From the NCBI GenBank assembly GCA_900546265.1, contig URCA01000027.1, positions 1 through 45,042 on the forward strand: 45,042 nucleotides of DNA, written 5' to 3'. This DNA comes from an uncultured Oscillospiraceae bacterium. GTDB lineage: Bacteria > Bacillota > Clostridia > Oscillospirales > Acutalibacteraceae. This document shows positions 23,990 to 33,763 of this stretch, one piece after another (position 1 is the stretch's first letter; each line of letters starts with the position of its first letter). A program made the translations under genes and the position numbers. The notes under the pieces were generated by a model. The model saw nothing but the letters and a program-made list of their open reading frames with translations, was not told the DNA's origin and searched no databases.

Positions 23990-24893
23990 AGGGATGCATA
24001 ATCAGCTTGGACGGGCGAACCGTTCGGAGAATCGGGCGTTCCTGCTGTTGCTTATGCCGTTTATGGGGTTGTTCTTTATCTTTACGATTTTGCCGATTGT
24101 GTCATCGATCGTGCTGAGTTTTACGGACTATGACATGATCAATACCCCCCGTTTTACCGGCCTTTCCAACTATTTGCGCATGTTTACGACGGATGAGGTT
24201 TTTCCGGTGGCCGTCAAAAATACACTGCTGTTTTCGGTGATCACCGGACCGGTCAGCTTTTTCCTGGCCTTTCTGCTGGCCTGGCTTATCAATGAATTCC
24301 GGCCCGGTATGCGCAGCTTGCTGGCGTTCCTGTTTTACGCGCCCGCTCTTATCGGCAATGTGTATTATATTTGGCAGGTCGCGTTCAGCTCGGACAGTTA
24401 TGGATACGCCAACAGCCTGCTGCTGTCATGGGGACTTATTACTGAGCCGATTTTATGGTTTCGGGATGTGCGTTTCAGCATGATCATCGTGATGATCGTA
24501 CAGCTTTGGCTGAGCATCGGCATCTCATTCCTGGCGGATATAGCTGGTCTGCAGAATGTTAATCCCGAATTGTACGAAGCGGGTGCAATTGACGGCATTC
24601 GTACCCGCTGGCATGAGCTGTGGTACATCACGCTGCCGTCGATGAAAAGTATCCTGTTGTTCGGCGCGGTCATGCAGATTCAGGCAACCTTTTCTATCAG
24701 TGCGGTTCCAATGGCGCTGGCGGGATTCCCCAGCGTCAACAACTCGGTGGATACGTTGGTGACGCATCTGATGGACGTGGGCACCCAGCGGTATGAACTG
24801 GGATATGCCGCAGCGGTTTCCGTGTTCCTGTTCATGCTCATGGCGCTGTTCCGGATTCTAGTTGGCAAGGCGCTGGATCTCATGGGAAAGTAG
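23976..24893 (+). CDS. ABC sugar permease, MalF/LplB type (first pair)
   Basis: A 305-residue inner-membrane protein with six membrane segments. The EAA loop that docks the ATPase is visible at about 200 as EAGAIDGIRTRWHELWYITLPSM. It overlaps the end of the solute-binding protein gene. With the next gene it forms the transmembrane channel of an oligosaccharide importer. No ATPase is encoded in the window, so a shared MsmK/UgpC-type ATPase elsewhere in the genome must power it, as is usual for Firmicute sugar importers of this class. Confidence 0.93.
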   Translation: MALAKGMHNQLGRANRSENRAFLLLLMPFMGLFFIFTILPIVSSIVLSFTDYDMINTPRFTGLSNYLRMFTTDEVFPVAVKNTLLFSVITGPVSFFLAFLLAWLINEFRPGMRSLLAFLFYAPALIGNVYYIWQVAFSSDSYGYANSLLLSWGLITEPILWFRDVRFSMIIVMIVQLWLSIGISFLADIAGLQNVNPELYEAGAIDGIRTRWHELWYITLPSMKSILLFGAVMQIQATFSISAVPMALAGFPSVNNSVDTLVTHLMDVGTQRYELGYAAAVSVFLFMLMALFRILVGKALDLMGK

Positions 24894-24915
24894 TTAACAA
24901 GGGGGGAAACCAGGG

Positions 24916-25815
24916 GTGGAAAAGCTGCTCAAAATCAAAACCCGCCGGTATGCCGCCGGCGCGTCGCAATATAAGCGGTATACGCGCTCTCGGGTCGGCA
25001 ATGCTTTCTATTTTGCTTTTTTATTGGCGGCAGGCGCCTTCTCCATTCTTCCGATGATCTATTGTATTTGTACATCTTTCAAGCCGCTGGATGAGCTGTT
25101 GATTTTTCCGCCGCGCTTTTTTGTTCAGCGTCCGACGTGGGAGAATTATCTTGCTCTGCCCAATTTATTGGCCAAGTTGCGGGTTCCCCTTTCCCGGTAT
25201 CTGTTCAACAGTCTATTCGTCAGTGGCGTTGCGACGGCTCTCCACGTGATCGCGGCATCTATGGCGGCGTTTGCGTTTTCAAAATCCAAGTTGCGCTGCC
25301 GGATGCCGCTTTTTCTGCTGGTTCAGTTCGGACTGTTGTATAACGCGTATACGCTGGCGGTTCCCCAGTATCTCATCTTTTCCAAGCTGCATATGATCGA
25401 CACCTATTGGGTGTACATCATTCCGGCGATCCCTTCGGCTATGGGTGCCTTTTTAATGAAACAGTATATGGACGATAGCATTCCCGACGCTCTGTTGGAG
25501 GCGGGTAAAATAGAAGGCGCCGGTATTTTCCGCATCTTCTGGTCGATCGTTATGCCGATTATCAAACCGGCTTGGATGACGTTGATTCTTTTTTCTTTTC
25601 GGGATATGTGGGCCATTATTCCCTCCGGCACGATTTTCAGCGAGGAGTTAAAAACCCTCCCCTATGTGATGAGCACCATCACAGCGGGCGGGCTGGCGCG
25701 GGCGGGAAGCGCTATGGCAGCCACGGTCATTTTGATGATCCCGCCCATTCTGGTGTATATGCTGTCCCAAAGGAATGTGATCGAAACCATGAGCAGCGCG
25801 GGCATCAAAGATTGA
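24916..25815 (+). CDS. ABC sugar permease, MalG/LplC type (first pair)
   Basis: A 299-residue membrane protein with six membrane segments and the EAA loop EAGKIEGAGIFRIFWSIVMP at about 194. The front FYFAFLLAAGAFSILPMIYCICTSFKPLDELL is typical of carbohydrate permeases of the second subunit type. It starts with GTG, with a G-rich run (GGGGGG at 24901-24906) serving as binding site. It pairs with the gene before it. Confidence 0.93.
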   Translation: MEKLLKIKTRRYAAGASQYKRYTRSRVGNAFYFAFLLAAGAFSILPMIYCICTSFKPLDELLIFPPRFFVQRPTWENYLALPNLLAKLRVPLSRYLFNSLFVSGVATALHVIAASMAAFAFSKSKLRCRMPLFLLVQFGLLYNAYTLAVPQYLIFSKLHMIDTYWVYIIPAIPSAMGAFLMKQYMDDSIPDALLEAGKIEGAGIFRIFWSIVMPIIKPAWMTLILFSFRDMWAIIPSGTIFSEELKTLPYVMSTITAGGLARAGSAMAATVILMIPPILVYMLSQRNVIETMSSAGIKD

Positions 25816-25828
25816 TGGAGGGACGAAA

Positions 25829-27973
25829 GTGGTGAATAAGCGGAAGTTGTCGGCGGGCTTTTTCGCCGTTATCCTGTCTTGCAGCCTCTTCGGATCCATC
25901 CCTGCCTTCGCTCAGGGGGAGGTTGGCGTTCCCAACGACGTGTATACCCATTGGGATACGCCCGGAGACAAGAAAGTCGTGTACAGCCGGCCCATGTATC
26001 AAGCGAAGGCGGCGATAAACTCCGAAACCCTGGAGCTTGAAACACCTATGGAAAAACTGACGGATATTTGCTGTGACCAGGAAGGAAACGTCTATGTTCT
26101 CCTTGGCGACGAGTCCCGTCTGCTTGTTCTAGAACCAGACGGTACCTTTCAAGCGGAATTGACGATCATTGGTTCGGACGGCGCGGCTCTCGATTTTACT
26201 GGTGCGCGGGGAATTTATGCGGATGCGTCGGGGATATACCTCGCGGATACGGAAAACGGCAGGGTGGTACAGCTTGACAAAAGCGGGCGGATGCAAAAGC
26301 AACTGCTGATACCGGAATCCTCGCTTATTCCTGAGGGCTTTCTATATCGGCCCATGAAGGTGACGCGGGACCGGGATGGCTATCTTTATGTTTTGAGCGA
26401 GGGCTCCTATTATGGTGCGATACTGTATTCACCGGAAGGGGCGTTTAGCGGTTTTTTTGGTGCCAATCGTGTGACGGCAACGCTGAGCACGTTTCTAGAC
26501 GAATTTTTCGACCGGCTTTTCACTACCACGGAGCAAAAAGAGGGAGCGGTCAAGGTGCTCCCTTATCAATTCGTGGATTTATGCACGGGCGCGGACAATT
26601 ATGTGTATACGGTTACCGGCGCGACTGCGCTGCAGGAAACCGGGGTTGGACAAATCAAGGAATTGGCACCCAATGGCGTCAACATCTTAAAAAAGAAGAC
26701 GGCCGCCGGCGCTTCGGTGGATTCCAACGAATTTAACTTTCTTGAAGACGACGAAACGAAGCGGTTCGACAAGAAACGGGTACAGAATCTCTGTTCTATT
26801 GCGGTGACTGAAACTGGCTATATGGTTGGCCTGGATTCCACATACGGTAAAATCTATGTGTACGATCAGGCATGCAGCCTGCTGACCGCCTTCGGGGGAG
26901 GAACGGGCCGGGGGGAACAAACAGGCAGTTATAAGACCCCGGTTTCTCTGGAGGTCTCTGGGGAAAAGCTTTTGGTGGGCGACGGGGAGAAGAACACCAT
27001 TACGGTTTATGAACCGACAGCGTATGGCCGGTTGGTGATGCAGGCGCAGAGCCTTACACTCGACGGCGATTATGAGAAGGCGCAGCCGTTGTGGGAACGA
27101 TGCCTGCAGTTGGACCGCAACAGCCGGCTGGCGTATCGCGGCATGGCAAAAGCGGCCTACATCCGGGGAGAATATGCGGATGCCGTCCGGTATGCGAAGC
27201 TGGGAAATGATAAAGTCACGTACGACCAGGCGTTTGAATACGTGCGCCAGAACTTTATTGATAAAAATTTTGTCTGGCTGTTTCCGGCTGGACTTCTCTT
27301 GCTGGCCGGCCTGGCGACTCTGCTGGTCCTGACCGCAAAGCGCCAGCGCGTCCTCATTCAGAATGCGAAAGTACGCGCCATGCTACACAGTACGCTGCAT
27401 CCATTTCGTTCTTTTGCGGATGTCCGCTATAAGGAGCAGGGCTCGGTATGGCTGGCGTTCCTGTTGATGGCTTTGTTTTACGTCGTCAGCGTATTGGCGT
27501 CTGCTTTTGGCGGATTCCTCTTCTCAAAATACGATGCCGACAGCTTTAATTCTTTGTATGTGTTGGCACAGACGGTGGGTGTGGTTCTGCTTTGGAGTGT
27601 GGCCAATTGGGCCGTCTGTACGCTGTTTGAAGGCAAAGGCCGTTTTAAAGATGTGCTGACAGTCGCGGCCTACAGCAGCATTCCACTGATTGTTGAGAGG
27701 ATTCTCTTTTTGGCGTTGTCTCAGATGCTTTCCTTCGACGACCGCATGATCTTGGAGATGATCTACATGGTGGCCGTCATCCTGACTGCGTGGGTTTTAA
27801 TTGTCGGAACGATGGTGATACATGAATTCAACTTTTTTAAGTTTGTGGGCACAGCACTCCTGACGCTTTTTGGCATGTTGCTGATTGTATTTTTTCTGTT
27901 TATGCTGGGGATCCTGCTTCAGCAGTTTGCAGACTTTCTCTCATCCCTGTTCACGGAGGTGATGTATCGATGA
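25829..27973 (+). CDS. NHL-repeat, TPR and Yip1-domain membrane protein of the importer locus
   Basis: A 714-residue protein in three parts. A signal peptide (KLSAGFFAVILSCSLFGSIPAFAQ) is followed by an extracytoplasmic beta-propeller of NHL-type repeats (about 60-400: LTDICCDQEGNVYVLLGD, ARGIYADASGIYLADTENGRVVQLDKSG and others), a TPR-like pair (about 412-465: GDYEKAQPLWERCLQLDRNSRLAYRGMAKA), then a membrane segment (about 483-505) and a C-terminal Yip1-like domain with four or five membrane helices (about 545-700). I know such proteins beside DUF5696 proteins and LplBC-type permeases in Firmicute glycan loci; function is not established. The start is one of two adjacent GTG codons (25829 or 25832) after GGAGGG. 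It overlaps the next gene by 4 bases. Confidence 0.72.
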   Translation: MVNKRKLSAGFFAVILSCSLFGSIPAFAQGEVGVPNDVYTHWDTPGDKKVVYSRPMYQAKAAINSETLELETPMEKLTDICCDQEGNVYVLLGDESRLLVLEPDGTFQAELTIIGSDGAALDFTGARGIYADASGIYLADTENGRVVQLDKSGRMQKQLLIPESSLIPEGFLYRPMKVTRDRDGYLYVLSEGSYYGAILYSPEGAFSGFFGANRVTATLSTFLDEFFDRLFTTTEQKEGAVKVLPYQFVDLCTGADNYVYTVTGATALQETGVGQIKELAPNGVNILKKKTAAGASVDSNEFNFLEDDETKRFDKKRVQNLCSIAVTETGYMVGLDSTYGKIYVYDQACSLLTAFGGGTGRGEQTGSYKTPVSLEVSGEKLLVGDGEKNTITVYEPTAYGRLVMQAQSLTLDGDYEKAQPLWERCLQLDRNSRLAYRGMAKAAYIRGEYADAVRYAKLGNDKVTYDQAFEYVRQNFIDKNFVWLFPAGLLLLAGLATLLVLTAKRQRVLIQNAKVRAMLHSTLHPFRSFADVRYKEQGSVWLAFLLMALFYVVSVLASAFGGFLFSKYDADSFNSLYVLAQTVGVVLLWSVANWAVCTLFEGKGRFKDVLTVAAYSSIPLIVERILFLALSQMLSFDDRMILEMIYMVAVILTAWVLIVGTMVIHEFNFFKFVGTALLTLFGMLLIVFFLFMLGILLQQFADFLSSLFTEVMYR

Positions 27974-30192
27974 AAATTTTCAAGCGTGTGCTTGCTGCTG
28001 CGGGAGCGACTGCGCTCCTAGCTGCGGTGGTTCTGCTGGTTTTTCTGCTAAGGAAGAGAGAGGCCCCGTATGAGGCGCCCGCTTATACAGCACCTGAAGT
28101 CTATGAGAATGTACCATCTTCCGTTGTGGCAGAAAACGAACGGTTTCTCCTCCGCTTTGATAAGGAGCGCATATGCTTGTTTTTGGAGGAAAAAGCGACG
28201 GGTAAAATCTGGGGCACGGTTCCCTATGAATTCTATCAGGCGGGCGATACCAATGTCAACGTGGATTCCCCCATTTTCATTGAGTACTACGACGTGAATG
28301 AAGCTTCGCTGCATCCGCTCAAGGCGTTTTCCGCGTCGATTGACGCCAGCACGGTATCCAGCCAGCTTATAGAAAACGGCCTGCGGATCAATTTTTTCTT
28401 TGATGAAGCCAAGATTATGATTCCGGTTGCCTACGTCCTGCGAGACAGTGGTCTTGTAATCGAGGTGGATCCCGCAGCGATCCAGGAACAGAGCTGCAGG
28501 GTGACCAGCATATCCCTTGCCCCCTTCTTCTGCAGTGCCAGAAATGAGGTCGAGGGCGGATATCTGTTCATTCCAAGCGGATCGGGCGCACTTATGTATA
28601 CGAAGGAATATGAGCGGGGCCGCACCTTTTCCGGGGAAATGTATGGGCTGGATCCGTCGAAGCTGGTGACGGAGAACGCCACCAATGAAATGCCGCTTCT
28701 GCTCCCGGTGTTCGGCGCGAAAGAAGGAGACACCGCCCTTTGCGGCATCATCGAATCCGGCGCGGGAATGGCCTGCCTGGAGGCCACGGCTGGAAACAGC
28801 CGGAATGGGTATTCCAACGTTTATCCGACTTTTTATGTGCGGGGCTGTGATACGGTGGAGGCGCGTGTGAGCTGGTCAACCTCCGACGTACAGATATTCA
28901 CCGACAGCATTACAGCGGGTGAAACGATCGAGGTAGGGTATTACCCCCTGATAGGAGAAGATGCCAATTATATCGGCATGGCCAAAACGTACCGGGAATA
29001 TCTGCAGGAGCGGGGAAGCCTGACAAAGGAGCGAAAAGAGGATGTCGGCTATGGGATAACGCTGCTGGGAGGGGCGCAGATAACCAAACATTTCCTGGGG
29101 ATCCCCTATGATTCCTTGAAGGTTACGACCAATTATGTGCAGGCCGCTTCGCTCTTGGAGGAACTGAAGGAACTTACCGGCGGCAGCCCGACGGTTCGGA
29201 TGGCGGGTTTTGCACAGACCGGCCTGGATGCCGGGAAAATCGCCGGAGGTTATCGCTTTGAAAGAGCGTTCGGGTCGGAAAAAGAGCGGAAAGTTTTAGA
29301 AGTTCTGGCAAAGGTTTATTGGGATTTCGATCTGGTGTTCTTTAAAAAATCCGGTAGTGGGTATTCCACAGTTTTTGATACGGCGCAGACAGCGAACGGA
29401 CAGGCGTCCAGCCGGTTTCCCTTTCTGAAGGCTCTGCATGGTGCCGACTTAGAGGCCAAGCCCGATAAACTTCTTAGCCGTGCATTGCTGACCGATGCAG
29501 GGGAAAAATTGGCAGAGTTTGCGCAGATCAAAAACATACAGGGCGTTAGCCTGAGCACTCTCGGCCAGACCGCGTATTCCGATTATGCGCAGATTCGTTA
29601 CAGCGGGAAGAGCGGGGTGGAGAGTCAGATGCAAGCCATTGTCGAAGCCCTGGAGAAGCATCAGGTAAACATGGCGGTCAGTTGTGCCAATGGTTACGCG
29701 GCGAGCCTTGCCTCCGTCATTTTTGAGACACCGCTGTGCTCTGGCCAGTACGACGGATTTGACGAGGACATTCCCTTTTATCAAATGGTGTTTAAAGGCT
29801 ATGTCCCGTTGATCAGTTCGTCAATCAACCTGGCGGCGGACAGAGAGGCGCAGTTTCTGAAAGCCATAGAAAGCGGGGCGTCCCCCGGCTATACCCTGTC
29901 GGCCCTCTATGACACCCAACTGGCGGGAATCGATTGGTATGCGTTCTATGGATCGCTGTTCTCGGACAACCGGGATCGGCTGGCTGCGGAGCTTCAGGCG
30001 GCGCGGGCCTACTATGACGCGATCAACGGTGCCGTTATCACCGGGCATGCCCGGCTGGAAAATGGCGTTACAAGAACGCGGTTTGACAACGGCGTTGTCG
30101 TTTATACGAATCAGGGAGGGACTACGGCCGTGCTGAAGGAGGGGCGGCTAGAAGCCGGTCAATTTCTTTTCGTTAGGGAGGGAGGAGAATGA
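27970..30192 (+). CDS. DUF5696-type exported protein of unknown function
   Basis: A 740-residue protein with an N-terminal membrane anchor (about 8-28, AAAGATALLAAVVLLVFLL) and a large outside part. Order and patterns (NERFLLRFDKERICLFLEEKATGKIWGTVP; DYAQIRYSGKSGVESQMQ; PFYQMVFKGYVPLISSSINLA; HARLENGVTRTRFDNGVVVYTNQ) match the DUF5696 proteins that accompany Yip1-domain proteins and sugar permeases in Clostridia and Paenibacillus. The middle part resembles an alpha/beta-barrel, and the end looks like the small beta-domain of glycosidases, so it may be a surface glycan-binding protein or a divergent enzyme; I cannot identify catalytic residues. Start and stop overlap both neighbours by 4 bases, so it belongs firmly to the operon. 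Confidence 0.7.
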   Translation: MKIFKRVLAAAGATALLAAVVLLVFLLRKREAPYEAPAYTAPEVYENVPSSVVAENERFLLRFDKERICLFLEEKATGKIWGTVPYEFYQAGDTNVNVDSPIFIEYYDVNEASLHPLKAFSASIDASTVSSQLIENGLRINFFFDEAKIMIPVAYVLRDSGLVIEVDPAAIQEQSCRVTSISLAPFFCSARNEVEGGYLFIPSGSGALMYTKEYERGRTFSGEMYGLDPSKLVTENATNEMPLLLPVFGAKEGDTALCGIIESGAGMACLEATAGNSRNGYSNVYPTFYVRGCDTVEARVSWSTSDVQIFTDSITAGETIEVGYYPLIGEDANYIGMAKTYREYLQERGSLTKERKEDVGYGITLLGGAQITKHFLGIPYDSLKVTTNYVQAASLLEELKELTGGSPTVRMAGFAQTGLDAGKIAGGYRFERAFGSEKERKVLEVLAKVYWDFDLVFFKKSGSGYSTVFDTAQTANGQASSRFPFLKALHGADLEAKPDKLLSRALLTDAGEKLAEFAQIKNIQGVSLSTLGQTAYSDYAQIRYSGKSGVESQMQAIVEALEKHQVNMAVSCANGYAASLASVIFETPLCSGQYDGFDEDIPFYQMVFKGYVPLISSSINLAADREAQFLKAIESGASPGYTLSALYDTQLAGIDWYAFYGSLFSDNRDRLAAELQAARAYYDAINGAVITGHARLENGVTRTRFDNGVVVYTNQGGTTAVLKEGRLEAGQFLFVREGGE

Positions 30193-31082
30193 AAAAGCGA
30201 AGAAAAGGCTTGGAGGCCCTTAAGCGTCGATATGGCCGGCTGTTTGTTCTGCATTGGGAAATTGGCCTTATTGTCTTTTTTATTGTTCCGATACTCTCCT
30301 CCCTGCGGTATTCGTTTTCACAGGTTACCCTTGAGGCGGGCGGAGTTAAGGCGAAGTTTGTGGGTCTGCAGTATTACCGTTATATTTTTACGCAGGATGC
30401 GAATTATTTGCAGAATTTAAAAGACGCGCTGTTCAGCATCGCCTATTCTCTGCCCATAACCCTTGTGCTTAGCCTGCTGCTGGCCATCGTTTTGAATCAG
30501 AAATTCCGAGGAAGGCTTTTGGCGAGGGCGGTGTTCTTCCTGCCGGTCATCATAGCTTCGGGTGTGGTGATGGATCTGATGCGCTCAGACTCCATTCAGG
30601 TACCGCTGTTCACAGCGGTCAGCGAAGGGGGCAGCGGACTGATAGATTTTCAGGAGATACTGGAAAATCTAAATATGCCGGAAAGCGTCAATGCCATCTT
30701 CACTACCTTTTTCGGCAATGTCTTTAACCTGATCTGGAACTGCGGCATCCAGACAGTTCTGTTTATCGCTGGTCTTCAGGCCATCCCTTCCACGCTGTAT
30801 GAGGTCTCCAGGGTGGAAGGTGCCACGGCCTGGGAGGAGTTCTGGTTCATCACATTTCCCGCCTTGGGCCGGGTCACGCTGCTGGTGCTGATTTATACCA
30901 TGATCGAGCTGTTTGTGTCGATTGATAATCCGATAATGAAGCAGGCGTATGCCGTTATCCAGGATCAGCAGATTTATGATCGGAGTTCGGCTATGCTGTG
31001 GGCTTATTTTGTGGTAGTGGGGCTGTTGCTGTCCGTTGTGTTCTGGCTTTATTGGCGCTTTCTTCTGAAACGCTGGGAATAG
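30189..31082 (+). CDS. ABC sugar permease, MalF/LplB type (second pair)
   Basis: A 297-residue membrane protein with about six membrane segments and the EAA-type loop EVSRVEGATAWEEFWFITFPALG at about 206. It overlaps the DUF5696 gene in an ATGA. It forms a second channel with the next gene. The large loop between membrane segments 3 and 4 (about 130-175, SDSIQVPLFTAVSEGGSGL...) is longer than in the first pair. Confidence 0.92.
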   Translation: MKKRRKGLEALKRRYGRLFVLHWEIGLIVFFIVPILSSLRYSFSQVTLEAGGVKAKFVGLQYYRYIFTQDANYLQNLKDALFSIAYSLPITLVLSLLLAIVLNQKFRGRLLARAVFFLPVIIASGVVMDLMRSDSIQVPLFTAVSEGGSGLIDFQEILENLNMPESVNAIFTTFFGNVFNLIWNCGIQTVLFIAGLQAIPSTLYEVSRVEGATAWEEFWFITFPALGRVTLLVLIYTMIELFVSIDNPIMKQAYAVIQDQQIYDRSSAMLWAYFVVVGLLLSVVFWLYWRFLLKRWE

Positions 31083-31091
31083 GGGGAGAAC

Positions 31092-32078
31092 ATGAATTTT
31101 ATTAAGCAGACGTTCGCATGTGGAGAAAGGCTGAAAGAACGCCGGTCTGTTCTCCAAAGGAAAAGCCAGAGAGGCGTCCTGTCCATATTCCGCTGGGTTT
31201 TTCTAATTGCCGCTAGCTATGTCCTTCTGTTCCCTTTGTTTTTCATGATCAGTTCGTCTCTAAAATCGGCGTCGGATTTTGTGGATCCCACGGTTGCCTG
31301 GGTTCCGAAACATATCGCGCTGGATAACTATGCGAAAGCTGTAGAAGCATTAAATCTGCTGCCTACTCTTTGGAACACCCTCTTGTATGAGTTGGTAAGC
31401 GCGGGGCTCGAAATATGCAGCTGTGCGGTGGCAGCCTATGGCTTGGCGCGCTTCCGTTTCCCTGAAAAGAAATTCCTGAATGGGATCCTGGTGCTCAGTA
31501 TTCTGGTACCGGTACAAATGACTATCATCCCTATGGTTCTCAATTTTAATCATTTGGATTTTTTGGGTGCCTTGCAGCTGACGGGCAGACTGGTGGGACA
31601 GGAACTGAGGCCGAATGTGTTAGATACGCCCCTGGCCTTCTATCTTCCCTCTGTTTTTGCGGTCGGCCTGCGCGCTGGGCTGATGATCTTTATATACACC
31701 CAGTTTTTCAGGGGATTGCCCCATGAACTGGAAGAAGCCGCATGGATTGATGGGGCCGGCCCGCTGCGGACATTTCTGCGTGTGATCGTCCCCTCTTCTG
31801 GTGTTGTGATTTTAACGGTCAGTATTTTTTCCATCATATGGCACTGGAATGATTATTTTCTCGCCATTATGTACACGTCGCGTAATCGCCCCATTTCTGC
31901 GGCTCTTTCCAACATTTATTCCCAGTTGGAAGTGATGGGGTATAACCGGTACGATCATGAAGCAACTGCCATCACCATGACGGCCTGTCTGATCACCATT
32001 CTGCCCATGCTGGTAATGTATCTTATTTTGCAGAAGAAGTTTATTCAAAGTATCGACAGGGTCGGTATTGTGGGGTAA
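31092..32078 (+). CDS. ABC sugar permease, MalG/LplC type (second pair)
   Basis: A 328-residue membrane protein with six membrane segments, MISSSLKSASDF after the first, and the EAA loop EEAAWIDGAGPLRTFLRVIVPSSG at about 213. It has a basic N-terminal extension of about 30 residues (CGERLKERRSVLQRKSQRG). The start has GGGGGAGAA just upstream. With the gene before, it forms a second importer; its binding protein could be the lipoprotein at 37570-39045 or the giant one at the front of the operon. Confidence 0.92.
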   Translation: MNFIKQTFACGERLKERRSVLQRKSQRGVLSIFRWVFLIAASYVLLFPLFFMISSSLKSASDFVDPTVAWVPKHIALDNYAKAVEALNLLPTLWNTLLYELVSAGLEICSCAVAAYGLARFRFPEKKFLNGILVLSILVPVQMTIIPMVLNFNHLDFLGALQLTGRLVGQELRPNVLDTPLAFYLPSVFAVGLRAGLMIFIYTQFFRGLPHELEEAAWIDGAGPLRTFLRVIVPSSGVVILTVSIFSIIWHWNDYFLAIMYTSRNRPISAALSNIYSQLEVMGYNRYDHEATAITMTACLITILPMLVMYLILQKKFIQSIDRVGIVG

Positions 32079-32098
32079 ACCCCGGAAAGGAATTCGCT

Positions 32099-33718
32099 AT
32101 GCGCCGTTTATGTTCGCTGCTGTCCGCCTTGTTCATCTGCGGTGGCCTGCTGATGGCGGGCTGTTCCCGTCCGCCGGATAACCGGGAGAGCTCTTCCGGC
32201 ACGGCCAGTTCCCCGCGTGATACCAGTACTGCGGGAAGCGCATCCGGAACGTCGTCTGCATCCGCTGGTTCGGCGTCAGAAACAACCGAAAGCACAGAGG
32301 GGGTAAAGACCTCTCCCACAACAAAGGGGAAAACATCAGCCGCGACGAAAAAGCCCACCACCGTTTCGACGCAGAACAGCACCCCGCCAGGAGTTCGGAA
32401 CCCTCTGGATACCAAGCCTTCCGGTGAAACGGCGGGGCTTATGGCACCGATGACCAGCCAGTCCGACGCCAAAGCCAACGCGATGCGCGACGGAATCCGC
32501 AAGGCAAAGGATACACTGAAGGCCTCCGGAACCACCTACTACGTGTCCAACACCGGAAACGACAATAACTCCGGAACATCCCCCTCACATGCCTGGGCTA
32601 CCATCAACAAGGTAAACAGTTGGGATTATAGTGCCGGGGATGTGGTGCTGTTTAATCGGGGCGACATCTTCCGAGGAACCATCACGGCAAAAGCCAATCT
32701 GTCCTACGGCGCTTATGGCGCTGGCGACAAACCCGCCATTTACGGAGCGAGGGAGAATGCTGCCGGTGCGGAATGGAAGAAGGTGTCAGATAACATTTGG
32801 ATGATAAACTCATATGTCTTTAATGATATCGGCAACATCGTCTTTAACCACGGCGAAGCAGTGGGCCGCAAAAAGCTGCAGAACACCCTCACTGCCAACT
32901 ATCACTTTTATCACAATAAGGAGACGGGACAACTGTATCTGTATATGGATAAAGGAAACCCGGCCAAGATTTTTAAGGACATTGAGCTGTGTGAGAAGAA
33001 GAATATCATCATGATTTCCGACATTTCCAATGTCACGATCGAAAATCTGTGCCTAAAGTATGGTGGCGGACATGGGATTGGTGGCCAGAACTTTGTGAAT
33101 GTCACCATACGCGGTTGTGAACTGGCCTGGATCGGCGGATCGCTTCTTTTCGGAACAACGCGTTATGGCAATGCGGTGGAGTGCTGGGAAAACTGTGACA
33201 ATTTTTTGGTCGAGAACTGCTATATCTACCAGATTTACGATACTGGCATCACCCATCAGGGGGAGGCGCAGAATGTCCGCATGAAGGACATCACCTACCG
33301 GAACAATCTGATCGACTATTGTACCTGGGGGATCGAATATTTCCACCGTAATAGCTCGGCGCTGATGTCAAATGTGCTCTTTGAGGGGAATATAATCCGC
33401 TTCACCGGTTACGGCTGGGGGAATCAACGCCCGGATAAAAGCGATGCTTCAGGCATCAAATCCTGGGGGCATCCCAACCGAGCAGAAAATTTTGTTGTAC
33501 GAAACAATACCTTTGACACCGCTTTTTTCGATCTGTTTGAGTTTCTCGCCGGAGCCGGCGTTTCCAATCTGCCGAAGCTAAGCGGCAACACCTATGTGCA
33601 AAAGCTGAATAAGCAGGCCGGCCGCTACGGCAGCACCCGCATGACTTTTGACGAAGATATTGCGCAGTCCATGAAAAATTGCAGTATGGAACATAATCCC
33701 ACCATCCTATTCAATTGA
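32099..33718 (+). CDS. Secreted lipoprotein with right-handed parallel beta-helix (lyase/glycosidase-like)
   Basis: A 539-residue protein starting with a lipoprotein signal (lipobox LMAGC, Cys23 or so), then a low-complexity Ser/Thr/Ala/Lys linker (about 25-115) that would hold it away from the membrane, then a domain beginning GTTYYVSNTGNDNNSGTSPSHAWATINKVNSWDYSAGDVVLFNRGDIF. That opening, with the later repeats (IIMISDISNVTIENLCLKYGGGHGIGGQNFVNVTIRGCELAWIGG, FLVENCYIYQIYDTGITHQ), is typical of right-handed parallel beta-helix enzymes such as polysaccharide lyases and GH28/GH120-like hydrolases. Catalytic residues cannot be assigned. A close paralogue without signal follows directly. Confidence 0.82.
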   Translation: MRRLCSLLSALFICGGLLMAGCSRPPDNRESSSGTASSPRDTSTAGSASGTSSASAGSASETTESTEGVKTSPTTKGKTSAATKKPTTVSTQNSTPPGVRNPLDTKPSGETAGLMAPMTSQSDAKANAMRDGIRKAKDTLKASGTTYYVSNTGNDNNSGTSPSHAWATINKVNSWDYSAGDVVLFNRGDIFRGTITAKANLSYGAYGAGDKPAIYGARENAAGAEWKKVSDNIWMINSYVFNDIGNIVFNHGEAVGRKKLQNTLTANYHFYHNKETGQLYLYMDKGNPAKIFKDIELCEKKNIIMISDISNVTIENLCLKYGGGHGIGGQNFVNVTIRGCELAWIGGSLLFGTTRYGNAVECWENCDNFLVENCYIYQIYDTGITHQGEAQNVRMKDITYRNNLIDYCTWGIEYFHRNSSALMSNVLFEGNIIRFTGYGWGNQRPDKSDASGIKSWGHPNRAENFVVRNNTFDTAFFDLFEFLAGAGVSNLPKLSGNTYVQKLNKQAGRYGSTRMTFDEDIAQSMKNCSMEHNPTILFN

Positions 33719-33763
33719 GCTTGTTCGTCGACATTTGAAAAGAGAAGGAGATGGTGAAGAACC

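Noticed and set aside
33751..33763. ATG directly at the AAGGAG of the second beta-helix gene
   Set aside because: It is in a different frame from the conserved protein and closes after a short distance; the in-frame ATG is 33764.
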